Of a stretch of 42,768 nucleotides of DNA, positions 1 through 7,286 are shown one piece after another (within the stretch, counting starts at the first letter, position 1; every line of letters begins with the position of its first letter). Location of the stretch: NCBI GenBank assembly GCA_002418285.1, contig DIDT01000022.1, positions 1 through 42,768 of the forward strand, in the 5' to 3' direction. The notes under the pieces were generated by a model. It made no database searches. It saw only the letters and a list, made by a program, of their open reading frames with translations, and had not been told where the DNA came from. A program made the position numbers and the translations under genes. This DNA comes from Phycisphaerales bacterium UBA5793 (GTDB lineage: Bacteria > Planctomycetota > Phycisphaerae > Phycisphaerales > UBA5793).

Positions 1-1500
1 TGAGCCACTCCCGCCGTCCCCGCTACTGCCGCCCTCGCCGCCGCCGCGACGGCGGCGCTTGCGACCGCCGCGTCGACGCCGTTTGCGTTTCTGACCTTCG
101 CCCTGCTCGTCGCTGGCGCCGCCGGATCCGGAGCCTCTCGCAGGCGAGTCGGCGCCTGTCCCGGGCGAGGAGCTTGCCTCGGTCGATGCCTGTGCCTCAG
201 CGGGTCGATCCGATCGACGTCGCCGCCGTCCACGGCGCTTGCGCCGCTGCGGCTGATCGCCGCCGGATCCCTCTCCTTCAGCTGGCGGGGCCTGCGCCGT
301 CTCACCCGATGTCGGCTCGGGCCGTCGATCGCGTGATCGGTGCCGCTTCTGTCGCGGCAGGGGTTGCTCCGTCGAGCCGTCGGCCGGTGGAGCCTGGCCG
401 CCCACACGGTCGGCGACTTCCTGTTCGCTCAGACCGCGCAGCGGATCTTCGCCAGTGCCGCGTCGAGGGCGGTCCGGGCCGCGCCGAGTATCCCGGCCGG
501 GCTCCACTCGTTCCGGTGCCGGTGGTCGCGCGGGAATTGAGTCAGGGTCGCAGAGTTGCTCGACCGGCACAGCGATGCGCGTGCCGTCAAACTCGAGCTG
601 AACGAGTACAAGTTGTGTGAGGATCTGCGAGTCCATCACAATTCCCGGGCCGTCGGGCGTACCAACTCGCGTTTTGCGATGCGGCAGGTTCTTCTTGAGA
701 TCGGCGTAGGTCTGGTCCTCGTAGCGCAGACAACACATCAGACGCCCGCATCGACCAGAAATCTTGAGCGGGTCGAGCGTGCCTTTCTGAACCTTGGCGG
801 ACTTCATCGACACCGGCTTGAGCACCTTGAGAAACTGTCTGCAGCAGCAGTGCTGGCCGCAGCGCTCGTAGTCAGCCGTCAATCTCGCCTCTTCACGCGC
901 CCCAACCTGACGCAATTCGACGCGCGAGTGAAACTCCTCCGAGAGCAGGTGTACGAGATCGCGAAAATCGATCCGATTCTCCGAAGTGAAATAGACGGTG
1001 AGGACTTCCTCTCCCAGGATCGGCTCGATGTCCACGATCTTCATGGCCAACTGCTGCTCTGCAACGATCTCGCGGATGCGCTTGAGCATCGGCCGCTTGA
1101 GCTCCTGGAGTCGCTCCATGTGTTGCAAGTCTTCAATCGCCGCGATGCGCAGCACCCGACCAACGTTCGTGAAGGGGTATTGCCTGCCGCCGGAGTTCTC
1201 GATGTAATCGAGCATTTCTCGTCGGGTCAGGCTCTTTCCACATCCGCCGTTGGAGCAGGTGGTGGTCAGCATCTCGCCGATCTCGGTGCCGCGCGGCGTC
1301 TTAAGCACGAACTTGGTGCCGCAGCCTGGAACGCGATCGAGCCGGGCGGGAAACTCCCCGATCATCCCGGTCTGGCCGTACTTGACGACGACCGTATCGG
1401 GCGGAGAGAGCCGCTGATAGGCGCGCAACTCTTCGTCGTTCAGACCACGTGCTTTGGGATCGGCTTCAGCCTCAAAGCGAGGCAGGGGAACGATGGGCAT
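1..1500 (-). CDS. PSP1-domain protein (RicT/YaaT-like) with basic C-terminal tail, 3' end outside window
   Basis: Reading leftward from an ATG at 1500, the frame stays open for all 500 codons to the window edge, so the C-terminus is missing. Residues about 30-310 form a PSP1 domain: cysteines at about 82 and 87, a cluster at 214 and 218-220, and the family hallmark RCGRLMCCLRYE near residues 250-261. In Bacillus the homologue RicT (YaaT) acts with RicA and RicF in an Fe-S complex that helps RNase Y process RNA, and the conserved cysteines here fit metal-cluster binding. From about residue 320 the protein becomes a low-complexity tail rich in Pro, Gly, Ser and Glu, with two strongly basic blocks (QRRKRRGRRRRR near 415 and KRKRRRRGGRKRRRR near 475). 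Such tails usually bind nucleic acid; that role is inferred. Typical RicT proteins are about 270-300 residues, so the tail is a large addition. Confidence 0.88.
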   Translation of the reverse strand, partial: MPIVPLPRFEAEADPKARGLNDEELRAYQRLSPPDTVVVKYGQTGMIGEFPARLDRVPGCGTKFVLKTPRGTEIGEMLTTTCSNGGCGKSLTRREMLDYIENSGGRQYPFTNVGRVLRIAAIEDLQHMERLQELKRPMLKRIREIVAEQQLAMKIVDIEPILGEEVLTVYFTSENRIDFRDLVHLLSEEFHSRVELRQVGAREEARLTADYERCGQHCCCRQFLKVLKPVSMKSAKVQKGTLDPLKISGRCGRLMCCLRYEDQTYADLKKNLPHRKTRVGTPDGPGIVMDSQILTQLVLVQLEFDGTRIAVPVEQLCDPDSIPARPPAPERVEPGRDTRRGPDRPRRGTGEDPLRGLSEQEVADRVGGQAPPADGSTEQPLPRQKRHRSRDRRPEPTSGETAQAPPAEGEGSGGDQPQRRKRRGRRRRRSDRPAEAQASTEASSSPGTGADSPARGSGSGGASDEQGEGQKRKRRRRGGRKRRRRGGGEGGSSGDGGSGS

Positions 1501-1725
1501 GGATCAAGATCCTTCCGCGCGTCTCGGAAGTCGCCGCGAATCCGACCTGCAGCGCGCAACACCACCGTGGGCAGCCACTGCAGTTCGAATACCGGCGAAT
1601 TGGCGCCAAGGAAGGGTTTCTAGCACTCGCCGCAGTCCCTGGCGGCCGCGACGAGTTTCAGACGCGAACAGTGTCGACATGACGTCGACTGAGGCATCAC
1701 TATAGATAGCGTTGAGCGAGCGGGC

Positions 1726-2040
1726 TTACTTGCCGTCGCCCTTGGCGGTCATGCGGGTGACCCACTCGCCCACGTCCTGGAAGTCGAGCAGGTCCATTCG
1801 GCCACCCTCGTACACGAAAACACGGCCAGTCCGTTTCTCGAGAACGTAGAGAAGCTCGTCGTTGCCGCCCTTGGTCGTGACCAGGGCGTACTCCCCGCCG
1901 TCGACGGCCATTTCGGCCCTGGCGGTATTCCCGGTGAGCTGGCCGGCCTGTGTTAGGATGAAGGCGCAAAGTACGAACGCCGACGCCCAGAGTGAGGCCG
2001 TCGCGGTTGTTGTGGCAGTTCGACTCGAAGTATTCGACAT
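1726..2040 (-). CDS. Small exported or membrane-anchored protein, paralogue of the upstream gene
   Basis: I do not recognise a named family. From the ATG at 2040 it encodes 104 residues. A hydrophobic segment (about residues 13-33, ending in a TARAE signal-peptidase-like site) is followed by a short globular part with the motif LLYVLEKRTGRVFVYEGG. The gene immediately upstream has the same plan: one hydrophobic helix, an A-R-A-E or V-R-A-E junction, a Y-x-(I/L)-V strand, then YVL(D/E)(Q/K)RTG. The two look like a tandem duplication about 60 bases apart, probably on one transcript. An in-frame ATG at 2091 would add 17 residues, but the later start places the hydrophobic segment properly. The motif resembles a beta-hairpin of the kind that closes propeller or PQQ-like blades, but it occurs once, so I infer no function. 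Confidence 0.6.
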   Translation of the reverse strand: MSNTSSRTATTTATASLWASAFVLCAFILTQAGQLTGNTARAEMAVDGGEYALVTTKGGNDELLYVLEKRTGRVFVYEGGRMDLLDFQDVGEWVTRMTAKGDGK

Positions 2041-2100
2041 GGCTAGGTTCCAATCCCTTTGGAGGTTGAAGATCACTGTCGTCACATGCATCCAGCAGGC

Positions 2101-2397
2101 TCAGCGCGATGGAGCCGCCCGCTTGCCGTCGTTGACCACACTCCGAGCCGCGAGGCCGTCGAGTTTCTTCTTTGAGCGATCGTACAGGAAGCTGAGCAGC
2201 ACTCCGGTGCGCTGATCCAGTACGTAGACCGCGTTGCTCGTGGCGCCGTTCACGCTGCCGCCCACAATCACGTAGTCGCCCGCGGCGGTCGAGCCTTCGG
2301 CTCGCACGGTCGGAGCGAAGTTCACCAGGGCGAGTACGGTTAGCAGCACGATATTGAGCGCGATCAGGCCGCCGATGGAATTGCGTCGTTGTTTCAT
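2101..2397 (-). CDS. Small exported or membrane-anchored protein, paralogue of the downstream gene
   Basis: A 98-residue protein starting at the ATG at 2397, with a clear GAGGAGG-type ribosome binding site just upstream. Residues about 9-30 form a single hydrophobic helix ending in TVRAE, a likely signal-peptidase site or membrane anchor. The mature part carries the motif NAVYVLDQRTGVLLSFLYD and ends in a basic, probably disordered tail. It matches the next gene downstream in length, topology and the YVLxxRTG motif, so the pair is best read as duplicated copies. Nothing catalytic is visible. It lies between the HYExAFE gene and the PSP1 gene on the same strand, and I see no terminator between the pair. 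Confidence 0.65.
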   Translation of the reverse strand: MKQRRNSIGGLIALNIVLLTVLALVNFAPTVRAEGSTAAGDYVIVGGSVNGATSNAVYVLDQRTGVLLSFLYDRSKKKLDGLAARSVVNDGKRAAPSR

Positions 2398-2504
2398 GTT
2401 GAGCCTCCTCGTGACTCCGGATGCCGCGGGATTGCGGTCTGGTCAGGTTTCCACACGTTTGGATGCACGCGGCCGCAATACTGTGCAACGGCCGCGGGTC
2501 TATT

Positions 2505-3089
2505 CTAGATCGATCGGGCCGCGACGACGGGAGACTCGTGCATCAACCGATGAACCTCGAACGGGCGGCTGATGCGGCCAAAGGCCTCCGTCGGCACCGA
2601 CCACGTCTGCCATCGGGTGCTTCGCCGCACCATGTGCGACTTGTAGTCCTCGAGGTCAACACTGCGCAGGGCGTACCACCGATCGCGATAACTGAAGATC
2701 TCCTGAAAGAGTGAATCGGGCGGCTGGGCCGCGCACCAGTAGAGAAACACAAACACCGCCCTGAACGCCTCTCCGAAAAGGTGCTGCCACGCCGAGAGCG
2801 ATTCGACATCATCATCCGTGACCCAGGACTCGAGTCGCCCGGCGGCGTGACCCGAGGCGGTCGAGCGGCGCGTGGAGCACTTGCGGCCCTTGACATCGAG
2901 CAGCAGGTTCCCCTGCGGGCTGTACACCACAAAGTCAAATGACTTGAGGGCATCGCCGCTCGGTTTGGCCGGATGCATGTGCGGCTGGGTCAGCGCCTTG
3001 CGGGCCTCATCCACCGCCACATACGGCACGCGATTGGCGCGCAGATAGTGCTCGAAGGCCTGCTCATAGTGGAATCGACGCTGAGCCAT
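2505..3089 (-). CDS. HYExAFE family protein, possible PD-(D/E)XK nuclease fold
   Basis: From the ATG at 3089 the protein is 194 residues and opens with MAQRRFHYEQAFEHYLR, which contains the HYExAFE signature that names a family I know only from planctomycetes. A longer frame exists upstream but would run through the acetyltransferase gene, so the short start is right. Around residues 43-63 is a hydrophobic strand ending in LLLDVKGRK, preceded by FDFVVYS. This (D)...DxK arrangement is what one expects of the core of PD-(D/E)XK nucleases and related Holliday-junction-resolvase-like folds. The rest is aromatic-rich with no transmembrane segment, so it is probably cytoplasmic. It follows the acetyltransferase by 22 bases. 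Family membership is fairly sure; nuclease activity is inference. Confidence 0.8.
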   Translation of the reverse strand: MAQRRFHYEQAFEHYLRANRVPYVAVDEARKALTQPHMHPAKPSGDALKSFDFVVYSPQGNLLLDVKGRKCSTRRSTASGHAAGRLESWVTDDDVESLSAWQHLFGEAFRAVFVFLYWCAAQPPDSLFQEIFSYRDRWYALRSVDLEDYKSHMVRRSTRWQTWSVPTEAFGRISRPFEVHRLMHESPVVAARSI

Positions 3090-3111
3090 GCCAACCAAGG
3101 ATAGCGGCGGC

Positions 3112-3699
3112 TCACGGAGCGGCCGAGTCAAATCGTGGTCGATCCTTGATCCGCCTGGCCGGATGGCCCACGCAAATACTCCACGCGGGCAGATCGTCGA
3201 AGACGCTTGAACGTGCTCCAACAACGCAGCCGGCCCCGATCGTGACATTCGGCCCCACAAACACGTCCGCCGCAATCCACGCTTCGTCTTCCACCACAAT
3301 GGGCGGTCGCAGCAGGGGCATGTCGCGGCGCGTGAAATCATGCGTGCCTGCGCAGAGGTGGGCGTACTGGCTGATCGACACGTTGCGACCGAGGCGAATC
3401 AGGCCGAGGCAGTAGAGAATGGCAAAGTCGCCCACGGAAGAGCCTTCCCCCACGGTCAGATGCCACGGCACCTCGATGCGAACCGTCGAGCGGACACGCG
3501 CCGTCGGGTGAACGTCGGCACCGAACAGGCGCAGCAGCCACCCGCGCCATCGGTACATCGGTCGCGGACTGAAACGAAACAACGTGGCTTCCACCCAGTA
3601 CCACAGCATGCGGCCGATCTTCTCGCGCATCGTCCACGTGCTGAAATGGCGGTGCTCAGCGGGGGGTGTGGCGGATGATTCGTGTGGCGCAGTGCTCAT
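3112..3699 (-). CDS. WcaF-like hexapeptide-repeat O-acetyltransferase
   Basis: A 195-residue protein with a left-handed beta-helix from about residue 60 to 180, made of hexapeptide turns such as VHPTARVRSTVRIEVP, LIRLGRNVSIS and VFVGPNVTIGAGCVVGARS. The segment CAGTHDFTRRDMPLL carries the catalytic His-Asp region of the WcaF/NodL/maltose-acetyltransferase group, and GHPARRI near the end is the usual closing motif. These trimeric cytoplasmic enzymes move an acetyl group from acetyl-CoA to a sugar hydroxyl. Length and layout match the colanic-acid WcaF type. Its start codon shares one base with the stop of the upstream glycosyltransferase (TGATG), so it is translationally coupled to the sugar cassette and probably decorates that polysaccharide. 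Confidence 0.88.
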   Translation of the reverse strand: MSTAPHESSATPPAEHRHFSTWTMREKIGRMLWYWVEATLFRFSPRPMYRWRGWLLRLFGADVHPTARVRSTVRIEVPWHLTVGEGSSVGDFAILYCLGLIRLGRNVSISQYAHLCAGTHDFTRRDMPLLRPPIVVEDEAWIAADVFVGPNVTIGAGCVVGARSSVFDDLPAWSICVGHPARRIKDRPRFDSAAP

Positions 3700-4724
3700 C
3701 AGCGCGGGGCAGCCTTGTGTCGCTGCGCCTGCATCTCCTGGTGCTTAGCGACGGACAGGAACTCATAGAACGCCAGCAGGCGGCAGAAGACAAACCCGGG
3801 ATAGCCGTCGAGCATGCCGCCCTTGAGAACGTACGAATACAGGAAACGCAACGTGGGTCGAAGCGGCATGTGACGCGATCTGGCCTTCAACCAGCGCCGC
3901 CTCGCAATCGGGCCGCCGAAAAGCGATGGTTCGACCTCGCCCGCATCGCCGGCTTCCATCGCGTGCGCTTCCCATGTGGAATAGCGGTTGTGCTTCTCAA
4001 CCCAGGTCGCGATGTCGGGGTAGGCGTAGTGCAGGAAGTCATGCGTGAGATACCCCGCCTCGCCGGTGGAGAGGACGATGTGCTCATGCACCTCATTGTC
4101 GCCAGAGCCGGTGTCGCCAAGAGTGCCGATGCGCTCGTAGCGCCCGACCGTGTGCTTGACGAGACGAACGTTCCAGGACGGGTAATACCCGCAGTGCTTG
4201 ATCCAGCGGTTCATGAACATGAAGCGGCGATTAAGCCAGTAGCCGTCGCCGCAACCATTGCCAGCCGGGTACTGACCGGTGACAACCTGGCGAACTTCCT
4301 CAGTCAGTTCCGGCGTCATGTGCTCGTCGGCGTCCATGATCAGAACCCACTGCGTCTTCCACGGAACATGTTCCAGCGCCCAGTTCTTCTTCTTGGGCCA
4401 GCCTGACTTGGAATAGTGAAACTGATACACCTCCGCGCCCATCGCCTGCGCCAGCGGGATCGTGTCATCGGTCGATTGCGAATCGATCACCGTCACATGC
4501 TGGGCCCATCGGACGTGCCGAATGCACTCAACGATATTTTTCTGCTCGTTTCGCACCGGAATGAGCACGCTCACCGGCACGCTGCCGACCGCGGGCCAGC
4601 GCCCGGGCGGGAATTGATCCGGATGCACCTCGTTTTGCAGCGCGTCGGCGCGGGCATCGCGCGGCACAGCTTGCGGGGTGGGCGCCGCCGACTGGCTCGA
4701 CATGGTTGAAGTCGCCGCGCTCAT
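3699..4724 (-). CDS. Glycosyltransferase family 2 (KdtX/WaaE-like)
   Basis: A 341-residue GT-A glycosyltransferase. After a Pro/Ala-rich leader of about 45 residues comes VPVSVLIPVRNEQKNI, the nucleotide-binding strand of family 2. Next are DSQSTDDT near residue 78 and the metal-binding motif MDADEHM near 130, the DxD-like signature of lipopolysaccharide-core transferases of the WaaE/KdtX type. It should move a sugar from a nucleotide-sugar to a growing lipid-linked glycan on the inner face of the membrane. A hydrophobic patch near residues 285-300 may touch the membrane. Its start overlaps the stop of the upstream GT4 gene by four bases (ATGA), and its stop overlaps the acetyltransferase start, so the three form a tightly coupled unit. 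Donor and acceptor cannot be read from sequence. Confidence 0.88.
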   Translation of the reverse strand: MSAATSTMSSQSAAPTPQAVPRDARADALQNEVHPDQFPPGRWPAVGSVPVSVLIPVRNEQKNIVECIRHVRWAQHVTVIDSQSTDDTIPLAQAMGAEVYQFHYSKSGWPKKKNWALEHVPWKTQWVLIMDADEHMTPELTEEVRQVVTGQYPAGNGCGDGYWLNRRFMFMNRWIKHCGYYPSWNVRLVKHTVGRYERIGTLGDTGSGDNEVHEHIVLSTGEAGYLTHDFLHYAYPDIATWVEKHNRYSTWEAHAMEAGDAGEVEPSLFGGPIARRRWLKARSRHMPLRPTLRFLYSYVLKGGMLDGYPGFVFCRLLAFYEFLSVAKHQEMQAQRHKAAPR

Positions 4725-6061
4725 GCAACCTCGCTCGATGCACTTGCTGCCGCTGGTTCATCGGGGCTGATGCGCAGCGCCGGTCCCGTATGGCCCTCGT
4801 GCGATGTCGATGATGCGTTTCGAATCGGTCGTTCACTTCTTTGGCGTATCACCGAATCGATCACCGCGTCAAACTGCGGCAGCGTGCATGTGTCGCAGTA
4901 GGCGGCGTCGAACGCCGCGCGGGCCCGCTGCTTCATCGCGGCATGCTCGGCTCGGTTGGCTTTGAGCGTGCGGATGAACGAAACGATCGACTCCGCATCA
5001 CCGTGGCGCACGCTCGCGCCGCAGTCAAACTTCACAATGGCGTCATCCACGTTGCTGCCCTTGGGCCCGACGTAGAGAATCGGCAGTCCGGCTGCCAGGT
5101 TCGCGTGCAGTTTGCTCGGGCTCATCACCCCCAGCACCATATCACGCAGTGTGATGAGCGCACAATCCGCGCCGGCCATGACAACGGGCGTCTGGTCCTT
5201 GGGCACGTATCCATGCATGAGCACGTTGCTCACGCCACGCTGTTCAGCCTGTCGCTGGATCTCCTCCCAGCGCGAACCCCCGCCGACAAAGAAGAAAGTC
5301 ACCTTCTCATCGCGCAGCTGCTCCGCCGCGTCGAGCACGGTCTCGAACTGGTGGCCGTATCCCGTGTTGCCCAGATAGAGCACCACGAAGCGATCCGTGA
5401 GCCCGAGGCTCTCCGCTTCCGCCCACTTGCGCTTCTCACGCACCAGCGGAAACATCGCGGCCGGCTCCCAGTTCGGAATGATTGTGGATGGCAGCGGATG
5501 CGCCGGCCGCGCATACTGGCCCAGCAGCAGGTCGCGCATGGCCGAATCGAGCACGACAAGATGGTCGATGCGTCCAAAGAGCACGCGGTTCATCCAACGC
5601 ATGAAACGGCTGGGCCAACTGCCCTCCCGCAGCACGCCCGTGCGCTCGGCAGCCTCGGGATAGCAGTCCATGTTCCACAGGATGATGCGCGTCCACGGAT
5701 GGAAGAACTTGTGTAGCAGGGCGGTCCACACGATAAAGGGTGGCGTAGTGAGCGCGATGATGACATCCTGACGCGGAAGGGTGACGGCTGTGCACGCAGC
5801 GAGGAAGTAGAACACGCCGTAATCGATGCATCGCTTGAGTTTGCTCGATTTGCCCAGCTGCGGCGTCCAGATGCGATGGATCCGCGGGTTGTCGAACATC
5901 GTCGGCGCCGGCGCGCCGGATTCGGGAACGTACCCGCCGGCGCTGGCGATGATGCGCACCTCATCTTTCAACTTCACGCGGTGTTCCGCCAGCGAAGCGG
6001 CGAGGTGAGCCGTCGGACTGATATCCGGCTTGTAGAACTGATTGATGATCGTGATGCGCAT
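4721..6061 (-). CDS. Glycosyltransferase family 4, WcaI-like
   Basis: From the ATG at 6061 (GGAG nine bases upstream; a TTG one codon earlier is less likely) it encodes 446 residues. The N-terminal Rossmann domain begins RITIINQFYKPDISPTAHL, as in WcaI-type colanic-acid transferases, and contains a membrane-touching stretch around residues 85-125. The C-terminal nucleotide-sugar domain starts near FVVLYLGNTGYGHQFET and includes MSPSKLHANLAAGLPILYVG near residues 320-340, where the donor-binding residues of this subgroup lie. The last 40 residues are Ser/Ala/Glu-rich and probably disordered. It is expected to act at the inner membrane in building an exported polysaccharide. It follows the epimerase by 38 bases and overlaps the GT2 gene by four. 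Confidence 0.87.
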   Translation of the reverse strand: MRITIINQFYKPDISPTAHLAASLAEHRVKLKDEVRIIASAGGYVPESGAPAPTMFDNPRIHRIWTPQLGKSSKLKRCIDYGVFYFLAACTAVTLPRQDVIIALTTPPFIVWTALLHKFFHPWTRIILWNMDCYPEAAERTGVLREGSWPSRFMRWMNRVLFGRIDHLVVLDSAMRDLLLGQYARPAHPLPSTIIPNWEPAAMFPLVREKRKWAEAESLGLTDRFVVLYLGNTGYGHQFETVLDAAEQLRDEKVTFFFVGGGSRWEEIQRQAEQRGVSNVLMHGYVPKDQTPVVMAGADCALITLRDMVLGVMSPSKLHANLAAGLPILYVGPKGSNVDDAIVKFDCGASVRHGDAESIVSFIRTLKANRAEHAAMKQRARAAFDAAYCDTCTLPQFDAVIDSVIRQRSERPIRNASSTSHEGHTGPALRISPDEPAAASASSEVA

Positions 6062-6099
6062 CAACCGACGCTCCGAAAGGGCACTGGCCTCACCTGACC

Positions 6100-7152
6100 T
6101 TATGCGCGGTGCTGGTCGGAGATGACCTGAATCATCTCGTCGACAATCTGATCAAGGCTGTAGGTGAGTCGCCAGCCCGGGAAGTGCGACTGGAGTTTGC
6201 GCAGGTCGCTGTAGTAGCAGATGTGGTCGCCGATGCGATTGGTCTCGCTGTAGGTCAGATTGGGTTTCTTGCCCGTCGCCTTGCGGATCATCTCGACGCA
6301 CTCGAGCAGGCTGGCGGCGTTGCCTTTGCCACCGCCCAGGTTGTAGGCCTCGCCCGGCCGGGGATTCTGCGCAAAGTGCCAGAACGCGTTGATGACGTCA
6401 TGGCAGTGAATCTGGTCGCGGACCTGTTTGCCCTTGTATCCGAAAATCGTGTACGGCCCTTCGCGCAGCGCCACCAGCACGAGGTAGTTCAGAAAGCCGT
6501 GCAACTCGACGCCACTGTGTTGCGGGCCCGTCAGGCAGCCGCCTCGGAAGATGCCGGTCTTGAGACCAAAGTACTTGCCATACTCCTGGGCCAGCACGTC
6601 GCCGGCGACCTTGGAGGCTCCAAAGAGCGAATGCAGCGTGTGGTCGATGGAGAAATCTTCGGCGATGCCATGCTCGTATGCGGGGTCGGCGTAATCCCAG
6701 CGCGTTTCGAGTTCCTTGAGCGGCACATGGTTGGGCCCATCGCCGTAAACCTTGTTCGTGCTCATGTGGATGAACACGGCATCAGGACGGTGCCGCCGAC
6801 ACGCCTCGAGCATGTTCAGCGTGCCCACCGCATTGACATCAAAATCGTCGAACGGGCGTGACGCGGCCAGGTCATGGCTCGGTTGCGCTGCAGCGTGAAT
6901 CACGAGATCGAACGGGTGTTCGTTGAACAGTTGGTCTACCGCAGCGCGATCGCGAATGTCCAGTTCCTGGTGGCGGAAGCGCTTGCAGGTCGATTCGAGA
7001 CGCCGGCGGTTCCAGGTTGTGTCGCCCTTGGGTCCGAAAAAGTCGGCCCGCATGTTGTTGTCGACACCAGTGATGTCGAATCCCATGCGATCGAAGAACG
7101 CCACCGCCTCGGACCCGATCAGACCGCTGCTACCCGTCACCAGAACCCGCAT
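6100..7152 (-). CDS. NAD-dependent epimerase/dehydratase, CDP-paratose 2-epimerase-like
   Basis: A 350-residue extended short-chain dehydrogenase/reductase. The NAD site GSSGLIG lies at residues 7-13. GVDNNMRADFFGPKGDTTW near 30-48 is characteristic of the CDP-tyvelose/CDP-paratose 2-epimerase group, which inverts C2 of a nucleotide-linked deoxysugar. The usual catalytic Tyr-x-x-x-Lys is here Phe177-Gly-Ala-Ser-Lys181: the lysine is present but phenylalanine stands where tyrosine is expected. My recollection is that this FGASK form recurs in a coherent bacterial and archaeal subgroup with the GIFRGGCLTGP and GYKGKQVRDQIH motifs also seen here, so it is unlikely to be a sequencing error. It heads the glycosyltransferase cassette and probably makes or modifies a sugar donor for it. 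The exact substrate is unknown. Confidence 0.82.
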   Translation of the reverse strand: MRVLVTGSSGLIGSEAVAFFDRMGFDITGVDNNMRADFFGPKGDTTWNRRRLESTCKRFRHQELDIRDRAAVDQLFNEHPFDLVIHAAAQPSHDLAASRPFDDFDVNAVGTLNMLEACRRHRPDAVFIHMSTNKVYGDGPNHVPLKELETRWDYADPAYEHGIAEDFSIDHTLHSLFGASKVAGDVLAQEYGKYFGLKTGIFRGGCLTGPQHSGVELHGFLNYLVLVALREGPYTIFGYKGKQVRDQIHCHDVINAFWHFAQNPRPGEAYNLGGGKGNAASLLECVEMIRKATGKKPNLTYSETNRIGDHICYYSDLRKLQSHFPGWRLTYSLDQIVDEMIQVISDQHRA

Positions 7153-7286
7153 TTGAACCTGTGCTCCCTGATCGCCAGTCGAGGCGGCTGTCAGTCATAA
7201 TCGGCAATCATTGCGATCCGATCCATCTGATTCTCGGTCTCCATGCCTCCAAGGGGCGGTTTTTGGGGCCCTCTCCGCACTTCCGG

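Noticed and set aside
556..1623. 355-codon plus-strand frame opposite the PSP1 gene
   Set aside because: The minus strand carries the unmistakable PSP1 cysteine motifs across the same bases.
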